A stretch of DNA of 42,895 nucleotides from Candidatus Obscuribacterales bacterium (GTDB lineage Bacteria > Cyanobacteriota > Vampirovibrionia > Obscuribacterales > Obscuribacteraceae), in assembly GCA_019752635.1 (NCBI GenBank), contig JAIELX010000148.1:1-42895 (forward strand), read 5' to 3'. Below the pieces are notes generated by a model. The model worked only from the letters and a program-made list of their open reading frames with translations, was not told the origin of the DNA and did not search any database. Each line of letters opens with the position of its first letter. Positions within the stretch are counted from its first letter, which is position 1. Below are positions 16,547 to 26,026 of the stretch, one piece after another. A program made the position numbers and the translations under genes.

Positions 16547-17986
16547 GTGCAAACTGAAGCGTGTACCGGAGAAGCCAAAACAGAAAAGCTGAAAGTAAAG
16601 GAAGCCCTCCAGGCTGAAGCCATCGGCAAGAGAGTTCTTCTTCAAGGGTGGGTACGAACTAGACGCGATTCGAAAGGGGGATTCTCTTTCATCGACCTGA
16701 CTGACGGTTCTTCGATAAAAGGCGTGCAGGTTATTGCGGAGAATAAGCTACCGAACTATGAAAGCGAGATTCTTAAAGCCGGAATCGGCAGCAGTGTTGA
16801 GGTCGTGGGAACGGTCGTAGCATCGCCGGCGAAGGGGCAGACTACTGAGGTGAAAGCCGAATGCGTCAAAATTCTCGGCTATTCCGACCCGGAAAAATAT
16901 CCATTGCAAAAGAAGGAAACCTCAATGGAATTCCTTCGTTCCATTGCGCATCTACGTACGCGCACTATGACGTTTGGAGCGGTTTTCCGGATTCGCAACG
17001 AAATCTGTCGCTCGATACACAACTTCTATCAATCGCGCGGATTTATGTATGTGCAGACGCCTGTCATCACTGCATCCGATTGCGAGGGCGCCGGACAGAT
17101 GTTCAAAGTCACAACATTGGACTTGCAGAATCCGCCGCTTAAGGAAAGCGAGAACAAGAAGAGCGAAATCGACTTTGAGCAAGATTTCTTTGGTCGCGCA
17201 ACGCACTTGACCGTAAGCGGACAATTGGAAGCAGAGATTTTCGCTACGGCCTTCGGAAATGTGTACACGTTCGGACCAACATTCCGCGCAGAGAATTCAA
17301 ACACCACACGCCACCTGGCGGAGTTCTGGATGATCGAACCGGAAGTTGCATTCTGCGACTTGGAAGGTGACATGGATCTGGCGGAGGAGTTCTTGCAGAC
17401 AATCTTCAAGGATGTTCTGGAAAACTGCCCCGAGGATATTGCGTTTCTCAACGAAAAAGTCGATAACACCATCATCGAAACGTTGAAGGGAATAGTAGAG
17501 ACGAAGTTTGAACGGCTGACCTACACGGAAGCGGTCGAGATTTTGATTGCAAGCAAAGAAAAGTTCGAGTTTCCTGTGGAATGGGGAATCGATCTGCAAA
17601 CCGAACACGAGCGCTACCTGACAGAACGCAAGTTCAAGAAGCCCGTAATCTTGACCGACTATCCGAAGGACATCAAAGCCTTCTACATGAAACTCAACTC
17701 CGACGGAAAGACGGTAAGAGCGATGGACGTTCTGGTTCCCAAAATCGGCGAAATCATCGGCGGCAGCCAACGCGAAGATAACCTGGAGACACTGGAGCGC
17801 CGCATGAAAGAGTGCGGACTCAATCCCGAAGACTACTGGTGGTATTTGGATCTGCGTCGATTCGGCACCGTGCCCCACGCCGGATTTGGTCTCGGGCTGG
17901 AGCGTTGCGTTCAATTCGTGACAGGAATGGGCAATATCCGCGACGTCATCCCGTTTCCTCGCGCGCCGAAATCCTGCGACTTTTAG
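16547..17986 (+). CDS. asnS: Asparaginyl-tRNA synthetase
   Basis: Class II aminoacyl-tRNA synthetase charging tRNA-Asn. From GTG 16547 it has 479 residues, close to the family length (E. coli 466). GAGGA at 16534-16538 sits 8 nt upstream. The frame extends back to ATG 16475, but those 24 residues are not family-like. The N-terminal OB-fold anticodon-binding domain carries VLLQGWVRTRRDSKGG. The catalytic domain has the AsnRS signature TVSGQLEAEIFA, motif 2 FRAENSNTTRHLAEFWMIEPE and motif 3 GFGLGLERCVQFVTGMGNI, and ends RDVIPFPRAPKSCDF. The TRHLAEFW context and overall alignment mark it as AsnRS rather than AspRS. The stop codon lies against a CCCCCGGGGG palindrome (17987-17996). Confidence 0.96.
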   Translation: MQTEACTGEAKTEKLKVKEALQAEAIGKRVLLQGWVRTRRDSKGGFSFIDLTDGSSIKGVQVIAENKLPNYESEILKAGIGSSVEVVGTVVASPAKGQTTEVKAECVKILGYSDPEKYPLQKKETSMEFLRSIAHLRTRTMTFGAVFRIRNEICRSIHNFYQSRGFMYVQTPVITASDCEGAGQMFKVTTLDLQNPPLKESENKKSEIDFEQDFFGRATHLTVSGQLEAEIFATAFGNVYTFGPTFRAENSNTTRHLAEFWMIEPEVAFCDLEGDMDLAEEFLQTIFKDVLENCPEDIAFLNEKVDNTIIETLKGIVETKFERLTYTEAVEILIASKEKFEFPVEWGIDLQTEHERYLTERKFKKPVILTDYPKDIKAFYMKLNSDGKTVRAMDVLVPKIGEIIGGSQREDNLETLERRMKECGLNPEDYWWYLDLRRFGTVPHAGFGLGLERCVQFVTGMGNIRDVIPFPRAPKSCDF

Positions 17987-18052
17987 CCCCCGGGGGGATG
18001 AAGCGTGCAACGGAGGGCATAAGTAGATCGAGTCCTCCACCGGCAGGGAAGC

Positions 18053-21000
18053 ATGAGTGATCCCCTTTATCCAGGACTCGTCATAAACGAGCGTTACGAA
18101 CTGCTGTCGTCACTGGGCGAGGGCGGGTCCGGTAGCGTATTCAAAGCGAAGCAGTTAGACAACGCGCGCTTGGTGGCGCTTAAGTTTTTGCACGGCTCTC
18201 AGGTCGCGCAAAAAGACAGCATGGCGCGCTTCATGCGCGAAGGCAAAGTGCTCTCGCAATTCACTCACAAACACGTTCCCGCCTTTTACGAAATCGGCGT
18301 GTGGAACAATCAGATTCCGTACATAGCGATGGAGTTTGTAGACGGTCGCAGCCTACGCACGGTGCTCGATGAAACGACAAGACTGTCGTGGCCTCGCTGC
18401 TTGTATATCATTACCCAGATCTGCGATGCGATGGAATCAGCGCACCAACACGGCATCGTGCACCGCGACCTCAAACCGAACAACATATTGCTGATTAATT
18501 CGCCTGCGACGGATTTTGTTGAGATCGTTGACTTCGGTTTAGCAAAACTTTCTCAACAGAATCAAGAAAAGACCATCACGGAAACAGGGCTTCTTGTCGG
18601 CAGCATCTTCTACATGAGTCCCGAGCAATGCACGGGAAAGCGCGCCGACAACCGATCCGATATCTATTCTCTTGGCTGCATAATGTACGAAGCGCTCTCA
18701 GGAAAGCTACCGCTAGAAGACGAAAACCCGATCGGCATGATGCACAAACATGTCCACAGCATCCCCGCGCCCGTTTCAACACTGATTACAGACCGGTCAA
18801 TGCCGAGCGCCGTTGATGCCATCCTGGAAAGAGCGATGGCAAAGCAACCCGGGCAGCGATACCAATCGATGAAGGAGTTTGCCGATGATTTACGCCTTGT
18901 TTCAGCAGGAGAAGGCAAAGTAACTGGAGCTGTTACTTTGCGAAACCTGCATTTCAAGCGTCGTCGCTCAACGGGCATTTTGTTGGCAGTATCAGCGCTG
19001 GTACTAGGCCTCAGCTCCCTTTGGTTCCTCACGGATGATGCAACCTGCCTCATGCTTTCGCTACGCTTCCAGGGTCCAACCAGAACGGAAACCTTAATGA
19101 GACAGAGCAAAGACCTATTAAGCAGAGGAAGAAAAAGCGCGGCAATCAAAGTACTTGAGCTAGTGAGTCAGCAGGCGGAGAGAAAGATCGATCGCGCGGC
19201 GGCTCTGCTTAAACTCAGCGAGCTCTATTACAACGATCAGAAGAAGGAACAGTCGAAGCTATTTGCAGAACGCGCGTTAACAGCCATAGCCAAGTCTATG
19301 AAAAAAGGCAATAGGAATGACGCTCGGACCAATTCGAATTTGGCACTGTTGCTCACTAAAACCTTACAGCTGCTGAGTAGTGCCGGGGAGTCCGTGATCT
19401 TCGACTACTCGCTACCAAATCGCAAACAAGCGGAAGTCAATGCAGCTCTCATTGCGGTTGAGTCTTATTTTCGCAGCGTTAGCGGTTATCCGGAAACGCT
19501 TTGGTCCATAAAAACATTTGAGAAGAAGGCAATAGACGAAGTAGCGAAACAACGAACCAGCATGGCGCAGGAGTACTACAGCGAATACGCCTTGCTGTGC
19601 TTTCAGTGCGGCAAAACGAACGAAGGCTTTCAGGCCGTAGACACCCTGCTTTCAGGCACCCCGCGAGGTTTACACCCAACGTTGCGAGCAACGAGATCGA
19701 ACCTGACGTTGGCTGAATTCTTGTTGTCGGATTCCACCGTTTTCAATGACAAAGTCGAATCTCCCGAGAGAGTCCGCAACGCAGCGAGCAAACTCATCGG
19801 TCTCATAATGCCTGTATTCGCGTCGCAAGAGTGGAGACTGCTGCAACAAGTTGAGCCGGCAACCGTGCTTGATGGACATCAAAGAATGGCTCGCTTGAAC
19901 TTGAAGTTACAACGCATCAACGAAGCACGCGAGCAATTGGATGCAGCCGTCAAAATCGCTCAATACATGAGCCTCTCTCCTGACAGTATTCTTGCCGTTT
20001 GCAAAGTGTACGGTGATCTGGCGGAGATTGACACTGACAGCGGGAACTACGCCGCTGCTGAGGATTCGCTAAACAAAGGTCGGGCTTTCCTTTCAAGCAC
20101 TTTTACTCAAGCTTCGGCACATGGGCAGCCGGAGCGTGCAGCAACAGCCGAACTTTGCAAGGGACAGCTAACCGTATGGAGCGGAGATTTGAGTCTGGCT
20201 CGCAAAAACTTTGCTCGAGCAGAAGCTGAGTACCGCGACGGATTTACTACGATGATCAACATGGCGAGCACCATCAGTGAGTGGTTGGGAAACTCCAAGC
20301 TACCCCCGTCTTTAAGAAGCGCACTAGAGCAGGCACGCGATACGGCGGATCGATTCGCGCTGGAAACAAGCGCAAGGATTCACAAGACACTACTGGCACA
20401 GAGGCGGCCCAGCGATGCCATTACCTTTCATCGCCTCTCGATAGCCGGTTTACGCGAGATTTCCCGCTCTAGCGTATCGGGAGCCCTTTATGGCTTGCTA
20501 GCCGAAGCCATGGTGGTTGACGGAAGATACGATAGCCTGGACAAGCTCCTGGAAGAGTGCAGGAACGGGTCCGCCGCGGGGCCCGGCATGTACGAACAGA
20601 ATGTGAGACTCAATATTGTGTTGGACGCGGCCCGCGCTTATGCAGCAATTGGAGAATACAGTCGGGCGGCCAGGGTCCTCCCGGAAAAGTCTAGCGATCC
20701 AGACAAACTGATTCTGATTGAGCTTACTAACGGGGACATACAGCGCCATTTAGGACACGCGCAGGAAGCAGGCGCGCATCTACTCAGGGCTGAAACTCTA
20801 GCAGACGCCTCCCATTCACTCTATCGACGCCGGATAAAATTTGCGCTGGCCCGATTGGCATTGGTCCAAGGCGAAAAGCTGAATGCGGAGCGAAAGTTAG
20901 CGATAATGCTTACTCTGCCCGCCTTAGCCGATGAAGATACGGCAGCTGAGGCCGCATACGCTTTTGCTGCGTCCAATAATCGCTACAGTCAAGCTCTGGC

Positions 21001-21214
21001 AGTCCTGAACCAAACAGCGCCGAACGATTATCTCAAACGCATCGAAAGATGCAGCCTTATCTGCGAACTGGCGTTAGCTCTCAACCATCAGTCGGACAAC
21101 ATAGTCTATTCGAAAAAGCGAAGCGACGTGCTCAAAGAATACCTAGGCAATAAGCATCCCGCAGTTGCGAACAGGCTCTTCCCTGAAACCCCAACTAGCA
21201 GCCGGTCTCGATGA
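18053..21214 (+). CDS. Membrane-anchored Ser/Thr protein kinase with long TPR-like C-terminal region
   Basis: A 1,053-residue Hanks-type kinase. Residues 15-285 form the kinase domain: P-loop LGEGGSGSVF, catalytic Lys44 in VALKFL, HRDLKPNN with Asp139, DFGLAK with Asp160, and SPEQCTGK in place of APE. A single membrane segment follows at about 308-327. The remaining 700 residues are helical and TPR-like, with AAIKVLELVSQQAERK, YAAAEDSLNKGRAFL and similar A/L-rich helix pairs. The kinase end is cytoplasmic and the repeat region probably lies outside the membrane, as in PknB-like receptors, though here it is a protein-interaction scaffold rather than PASTA. The stop codon abuts the stop of the convergent gene with no gap. 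Confidence 0.93.
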   Translation: MSDPLYPGLVINERYELLSSLGEGGSGSVFKAKQLDNARLVALKFLHGSQVAQKDSMARFMREGKVLSQFTHKHVPAFYEIGVWNNQIPYIAMEFVDGRSLRTVLDETTRLSWPRCLYIITQICDAMESAHQHGIVHRDLKPNNILLINSPATDFVEIVDFGLAKLSQQNQEKTITETGLLVGSIFYMSPEQCTGKRADNRSDIYSLGCIMYEALSGKLPLEDENPIGMMHKHVHSIPAPVSTLITDRSMPSAVDAILERAMAKQPGQRYQSMKEFADDLRLVSAGEGKVTGAVTLRNLHFKRRRSTGILLAVSALVLGLSSLWFLTDDATCLMLSLRFQGPTRTETLMRQSKDLLSRGRKSAAIKVLELVSQQAERKIDRAAALLKLSELYYNDQKKEQSKLFAERALTAIAKSMKKGNRNDARTNSNLALLLTKTLQLLSSAGESVIFDYSLPNRKQAEVNAALIAVESYFRSVSGYPETLWSIKTFEKKAIDEVAKQRTSMAQEYYSEYALLCFQCGKTNEGFQAVDTLLSGTPRGLHPTLRATRSNLTLAEFLLSDSTVFNDKVESPERVRNAASKLIGLIMPVFASQEWRLLQQVEPATVLDGHQRMARLNLKLQRINEAREQLDAAVKIAQYMSLSPDSILAVCKVYGDLAEIDTDSGNYAAAEDSLNKGRAFLSSTFTQASAHGQPERAATAELCKGQLTVWSGDLSLARKNFARAEAEYRDGFTTMINMASTISEWLGNSKLPPSLRSALEQARDTADRFALETSARIHKTLLAQRRPSDAITFHRLSIAGLREISRSSVSGALYGLLAEAMVVDGRYDSLDKLLEECRNGSAAGPGMYEQNVRLNIVLDAARAYAAIGEYSRAARVLPEKSSDPDKLILIELTNGDIQRHLGHAQEAGAHLLRAETLADASHSLYRRRIKFALARLALVQGEKLNAERKLAIMLTLPALADEDTAAEAAYAFAASNNRYSQALAVLNQTAPNDYLKRIERCSLICELALALNHQSDNIVYSKKRSDVLKEYLGNKHPAVANRLFPETPTSSRSR

Positions 21215-22150
21215 TCAGCTAACAGACGTGTACTGCCCCGACTCGCCGCCGGAAACCACGACATTTACATTTTGCTTCACCACCGGTGGTGACACAGCGG
21301 CCGAGCCGCCCGTGCTGGCAGCGGCAACTACCACTGTCGATTCGGAGTCGACAACCGGCGCAGGCTCAACATTGATTTTCGCAGCTTTACGGACGAATAG
21401 TCGACACACCGACGCTATGACACCGGCGCAAAGCAGCGAAGGCAACACGTAATCGACGTAGCGCACTGCGGCAACATACGCAAACGAAGCGAGGTTAAAC
21501 ATATTGATGCCGGACTTGAATTCTCCAATCGAATGAATAGAAGCAAAAACCGCCGGCAGTGCCAAAACACCAAGAACAGCAAGCCTTTCCGTGGTCGTGC
21601 CCGGTGAGGACGGATACTTCGCGGTCTGTAGTCGGTAAGCGCTCCACAAAACATACAACCCGAAGATGGTGCTTGCATGTTGTAAAAGCTGCCAAACCGA
21701 AACATGATAAGAACCAATCGAAAAAACAGTCGGCGTCAGCGGTGAGAAATTGCGCACGCACCAGCCGTTAGCATGGGTAAACCCGTCCCAAACTATATGC
21801 GTCCATGCTCCTATTACTATCGACAGCGCCGCGACCAGTACTGCTCGAACTCCGGGAATGCGAGCGGCCGGCTTCCACGACAGCACGGTCTGTCGGTGAG
21901 GATGAGGCAATAACGCGGCCACGGGTCGAAGCGAGAGATAGAAGACCGCTAAGAAGGCCAGCCCGGCAACAACGTCAAAAGTCACGCTTCCCGCAAATGA
22001 ATGCCCCCAAACAGCCCACTGCCAGTTATGCAGATAGTAACCGGCATCGGGAGTCATGCTTCCAACCACTAACGCCGGAAAGTTCAAGAAGGAGGGGCAA
22101 TAACGCCGGAAAGGTAATATGGCTGCCGGATGAGCGAAGGTAAATGGCAT
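21215..22150 (-). CDS. DUF4184-family membrane protein
   Basis: A 311-residue protein beginning MPFTFAHPAAILPFRR, followed by ALVVGSMTPDAGYYLHNW; this N-terminus is characteristic of DUF4184 proteins. Family members carry conserved His and Asp residues (here HPAA, TPDAGYY, the WTHIVWDGFTHANGW segment) that resemble a membrane-embedded metal-dependent hydrolase, but no reaction is established. About six to seven hydrophobic segments fill residues 10-250. The last 65 residues are Val/Ser/Pro-rich, not membrane-spanning, and seem an extra tail beyond the family core. Its last codon touches the kinase stop codon on the other strand. Confidence 0.82.
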   Translation of the reverse strand: MPFTFAHPAAILPFRRYCPSFLNFPALVVGSMTPDAGYYLHNWQWAVWGHSFAGSVTFDVVAGLAFLAVFYLSLRPVAALLPHPHRQTVLSWKPAARIPGVRAVLVAALSIVIGAWTHIVWDGFTHANGWCVRNFSPLTPTVFSIGSYHVSVWQLLQHASTIFGLYVLWSAYRLQTAKYPSSPGTTTERLAVLGVLALPAVFASIHSIGEFKSGINMFNLASFAYVAAVRYVDYVLPSLLCAGVIASVCRLFVRKAAKINVEPAPVVDSESTVVVAAASTGGSAAVSPPVVKQNVNVVVSGGESGQYTSVS

Positions 22151-22332
22151 CGGATGTATATAACTAGTAACGAGCCCGCAGTTACACCTTCAAATTAGCA
22201 CTTCTCAACTAATTTTGGCATTAGAATAAGCACTTCGCAGCAGACACTTGACGTCGTGTTACAGGGCAGCATAGCTCGACTGATGGCCATTTCACAGTTA
22301 GATGATGTCTAGTTAAGCAAAAACTTCGCAGA

Positions 22333-24486
22333 CTACTTTTCCATGTACCTTTCGCGAGTGCTTTCCATCAGAACTGCACACCGTCTGCTGAGGGCCGAAA
22401 AGCGCGGCACAAAGCAGGCATCACTCAAACAACGCAACCCGAACCAGGTTTGAGGACTGCACCTCGGCAGGAGCTTCGCGATGTGCTCATCACAACGGCT
22501 AGCAGCGTCTAGATCGCCAAGCTGCCGAAGTATCTCGGACTTTATGAGCAAGGAAGGAATCCGGTTGGCATCAGAATCAGACATATTTTCGGTCTGGTTC
22601 AACTCAGATAGCGCCAATTTGAGGTCCTGATTATTGCCTTGATTGAAGTAATCAAAAACACCGAGATTATAGCAAGCCGTCATATACTCAGCAGAGTTCA
22701 CACCGTATTCTCGACGCACAACCATGAGCCCGTCGTGCATCAGGCGGTAAAGGAAACTGCCTTTGGAAGCGGGCAACACGGCACTGTTTGTCTTACGCGC
22801 AGACAGGCACCACTGGTAATGCAAGCCTCGTGCCTCCCGCGGAAGCGCTGCCATTTTCGCACGAAACAGCGCCTCAGCCTTGTCAAACTCATGACTGTTC
22901 ATGTAAACGTCCATCATAAAATCCAGGGCATCAGAGCGGTCTTTCCTTGCCGGGTTGCTGGCTAATCGCACAACCGTACGAATGATTGCATCGTGCTCCT
23001 TGTGTTTGTGCTGAACATCCATCATATCTGCCTTGCACAGCAGAAGAGAAAGAGGGACTTCTTTTCCGGCGTACATTTTTTCTGTGTCCGCCAGCAGAGC
23101 TTCGCCCATTTCGGGTTGCTTGCGGTCCCGCCATCGGCGAGCACAGGTCAAGGCTTCGCCAAGTATTCGCGATTTGAGGTGATCGGTTGAATCGGCAACT
23201 TGCATTAGTTTCCGCAGCCGCTCTTCCGCCCGAACAAATTCGTTAGTCTGGCACAGATTGCGAATATATGCTATTTCGCACATGTCGATTTTTTTGCCGA
23301 CGCTGCGCATTGCATCGTCTATTTTTCGCAAATCATCCATATGCTCGGACCACTGGCCGACGTCCATCAGCAGTGCTATGTGCGGCTCGTACAGGCTCCT
23401 CAAATCGGGAAGGAGAACCGTCGACGTATCGGTCACCTTTACCAGTTGCGCAAAAGAAACCAACATTTCTCGCATCAGGTCGAAACGCCTTTCCTCGCAA
23501 GCAAGATTTAGCAATCTCTCACGCGTTTCCAACTGCCAGGGGCTCAGTTTCCTGGTTGCCGACTTTTGAACGAATGGCCAACAATCTGTCAGACAACGCG
23601 CGTGAAATCCCTTAGCGCGAGACATTGACGCTACAGACAAAGCTTCGCGGCAGAACTTCTGCTGCCATGACCAGCTCGCCGCAGCAAAGAGCCCTTCCTT
23701 CATGGCCTTATTCATAATGTTGGCGGCGCTTTCCACCGCGCCAGTTCCAATGGCGGTTTTGGCCGCCAACAGAACCTCACTTATCTTCAAATCCGGATTG
23801 GCATCGGCAAAAGAGAGAACCAACTTATGTTTTTCGGCCCAACGCTCTGCGCCCTCGTATGAATTCAGCTGCGCTTCCCGTTCAGCGAGTAACGCGGCCG
23901 ACTCCGTCTGGCCCAATTTCTTGTGAAGTAGACTCTGGACGTGCGTCGACTTTATCACCAGTGGTAATACCGCAATACCATGAAACGATTCATAGTTTTG
24001 CACTACAAACTCGTCCGCCTTTTTCAAATCCTGCAGAGCTTTTCGATACTCGCCGCTGCGGATGAGATAATCAGCGCGCCGGATCAGCAGGTTCACGTGA
24101 TTGCGCTGCAAGATGCCGCGAGTATTCGCCAAATCTCGCGAAAGATTAGCTTGCAAAGACTCCAATCTCTTCTCAGCTATATCAGCCTCCGCTACGGCAT
24201 CGCGATACTGTTTTCGGGATGCCAGCAAATCGGCTCGTTCATAGTGAAGCATAAAATGTATGAGACCGTCATTGGGCAACTTCCTTTCGTAGGCAAGAGC
24301 CTTGTTCAGCCGGGTCAAAGCAGAGGCCGAGTCGCCGCCGCCGAGACGATCGCGAACGCTCGAAAAGTAGAACATGTCTCGTTCTCGACGCCAGTAGAAC
24401 TCGTGTTGCCAATCGGAAAAGGCCACCGCCACAGTGGCGCCGGTGAGCAAAAGTATAGTGGCCGCAACCATCACGGTGTAGTTCAT
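22333..24486 (-). CDS. Membrane-anchored helical repeat (TPR-like) protein
   Basis: 717 residues from ATG 24486, which has AAGG 8 nt upstream. The longer frame to 24615 would run into the divergent kinase gene and adds no family-like sequence. The N-terminus MNYTVMVAATILLLTG is a signal anchor or uncleaved signal peptide. The rest is helical repeats, clearest in residues 50-190 (ASALTRLNKALAYERKL, YRDAVAEADIAEKRLE, YRKALQDLKKADEFV), spaced like TPR or SEL1-type units. The position of the anchor suggests an extracytoplasmic scaffold. It is divergent from the histidine kinase/response regulator pair across a 58-bp gap, so shared regulation is plausible. Confidence 0.82.
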   Translation of the reverse strand: MNYTVMVAATILLLTGATVAVAFSDWQHEFYWRRERDMFYFSSVRDRLGGGDSASALTRLNKALAYERKLPNDGLIHFMLHYERADLLASRKQYRDAVAEADIAEKRLESLQANLSRDLANTRGILQRNHVNLLIRRADYLIRSGEYRKALQDLKKADEFVVQNYESFHGIAVLPLVIKSTHVQSLLHKKLGQTESAALLAEREAQLNSYEGAERWAEKHKLVLSFADANPDLKISEVLLAAKTAIGTGAVESAANIMNKAMKEGLFAAASWSWQQKFCREALSVASMSRAKGFHARCLTDCWPFVQKSATRKLSPWQLETRERLLNLACEERRFDLMREMLVSFAQLVKVTDTSTVLLPDLRSLYEPHIALLMDVGQWSEHMDDLRKIDDAMRSVGKKIDMCEIAYIRNLCQTNEFVRAEERLRKLMQVADSTDHLKSRILGEALTCARRWRDRKQPEMGEALLADTEKMYAGKEVPLSLLLCKADMMDVQHKHKEHDAIIRTVVRLASNPARKDRSDALDFMMDVYMNSHEFDKAEALFRAKMAALPREARGLHYQWCLSARKTNSAVLPASKGSFLYRLMHDGLMVVRREYGVNSAEYMTACYNLGVFDYFNQGNNQDLKLALSELNQTENMSDSDANRIPSLLIKSEILRQLGDLDAASRCDEHIAKLLPRCSPQTWFGLRCLSDACFVPRFSALSRRCAVLMESTRERYMEK

Positions 24487-24544
24487 ACGTTTACCTTTTG
24501 CCCGGGGCGGGCAAGGCCAAATCGTAGAAGGGTCTTGCCGCGAC

Positions 24545-26011
24545 ATGCGCACGTTACAAAAAGGCTTCTTGCTTATATCCGTTCCGGTAATTGCTGAGCT
24601 GCTGTTTGTCGGCATGCTGCTTACGGTTTTTCGCGATTCGGAAGAGCAAACATGGAGAGAACTGCGCTACCGAGCTGAAACTACTCAGCTGGCGGAGATG
24701 AACACGTTATTCGACAAATGCGTCGGCGTCCTTTTGGTGTACGGCGTCTCGCGCGACCCGACGTTCCTTAAGCAATATCATGCGCTGTATCAGCTGTTGC
24801 AGGAGAAGATGGATCGCCTGGGAGCGATGCTGTCGGAGAAGCTGGATTCGCGCGACAGTTCGCGCATGGAAAGATTCAACAAGCTTAGAAAAACTATCGA
24901 AGGTCAGATGCTCAGTTTTGAGAGTCGGGCAATTCATCCACCGAACTTGGCTCATGAGGAACAGCTGGCCGCAGTCAACGAAGGGCGCCTGCAAAACGAA
25001 AAGCTTTTGGACGAAACCAGGGATCTATTCACTGACAAAAGCATTAGCGGCGTACCGATCGCAGAATCTTTGACAAAGAAGAGAGCAACGCTATTTGGAT
25101 TCATCGCATTCGGTGTCATTACAAACCTGTTGATCGCATTTGTGGTGCTCTACATTTTTGCTCGCGAGTTTGCCAGTCGAGTCGACACACTGGTAGATAA
25201 CGCGCGCCGACTCCCTCGCAATGAGCCGCTCAATGAACGAATCAAAGGCTCTGACGAGTTGTGTTTACTGGATTCCGTCTTCCACGACATGGCTCGCGAG
25301 CTCAAGGAAAACAGCGAAAGGCGAGAGCAATTGATGGCTATGGTCAGCCACGACCTGCGAACACCACTATTGGCCGCAAACCTGTCGATCACGTTGCTGC
25401 AAGAAGGCGCGGGCGGTCCGCTCGAAGCCGAAGCGGTGACGCTAATCGATCGATGCGGTCGTACCGTCGGACGCCTCATCGGATTGGTCAACGACATTCT
25501 TGACCTGGAAAAACTGCGCGCCGGAAAAATGAAAATCGAACTGGGTACCTATGAGATATCAGTTCCGGTTCAGGAGGCTGTGGCGGAAGTGCAGGCACTG
25601 GCGAAGGAGAAAAACATATCGTTTGCGGTCAACTGTGCAGGAAGCGTCGTCGTCGATCGCAACCGCATAATGCAAGTACTGGTCAACCTGTTGTCAAACG
25701 CCATCAAATTCAGTGAGTCCGGCTCCACCATTAAAGTCTCAACCGTCGAGTTGCACGACGAAGAGATGATTCGAGTACAAATCGACGATCAGGGTCCCGG
25801 TGTTCCCGACGACCACAAAGCGACCATCTTCCTGCCCTATGAACAATGCCCGGCCGGACTGCGCGCGAAGGTCAAAGGCACGGGTCTGGGGCTGCCCATT
25901 TGCAAATTCTTGATCGACTTGCACAGAGGCACTATCGGAATTGAAGACGCTCCGGTTTCCGGCAGCAGATTTTGGTTTACTGTTCCCGCAGCTATAATTG
26001 AAGAGCTCTAA
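24545..26011 (+). CDS. Sensor histidine kinase
   Basis: A 488-residue membrane kinase. TM1 is at about residues 7-29, followed by a roughly 150-residue extracytoplasmic helical sensor, TM2 at about 182-206, then a HAMP-like linker. The HisKA domain has phospho-acceptor His269 in AMVSHDLRTP. The HATPase domain shows the N box NLLSNAIKFSE, G1 DDQGPGVPDD, F box FLPYEQ and G2 GTGLGLPICK. It autophosphorylates on His269 and most likely passes the phosphate to Asp52 of the regulator encoded 15 bp downstream. The stimulus is unknown; the helical sensor resembles four-helix-bundle (CHASE3-like) sensors only in general shape. Confidence 0.92.
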   Translation: MRTLQKGFLLISVPVIAELLFVGMLLTVFRDSEEQTWRELRYRAETTQLAEMNTLFDKCVGVLLVYGVSRDPTFLKQYHALYQLLQEKMDRLGAMLSEKLDSRDSSRMERFNKLRKTIEGQMLSFESRAIHPPNLAHEEQLAAVNEGRLQNEKLLDETRDLFTDKSISGVPIAESLTKKRATLFGFIAFGVITNLLIAFVVLYIFAREFASRVDTLVDNARRLPRNEPLNERIKGSDELCLLDSVFHDMARELKENSERREQLMAMVSHDLRTPLLAANLSITLLQEGAGGPLEAEAVTLIDRCGRTVGRLIGLVNDILDLEKLRAGKMKIELGTYEISVPVQEAVAEVQALAKEKNISFAVNCAGSVVVDRNRIMQVLVNLLSNAIKFSESGSTIKVSTVELHDEEMIRVQIDDQGPGVPDDHKATIFLPYEQCPAGLRAKVKGTGLGLPICKFLIDLHRGTIGIEDAPVSGSRFWFTVPAAIIEEL

Positions 26012-26026
26012 ATTGGGGACAATCTT

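Noticed and set aside
17297..18040. 247-residue minus-strand frame antisense to asnS
   Set aside because: asnS is unmistakable on the plus strand; the antisense product has no recognisable domain and its composition reflects the complement.
17998..18060. A 20-codon leader-peptide frame (ATG 17998) right after a GGGGGG tract and overlapping the kinase start
   Set aside because: The G-tract touches the ATG, so it cannot act as a spaced ribosome-binding site. The peptide has no attenuator-like codon run.
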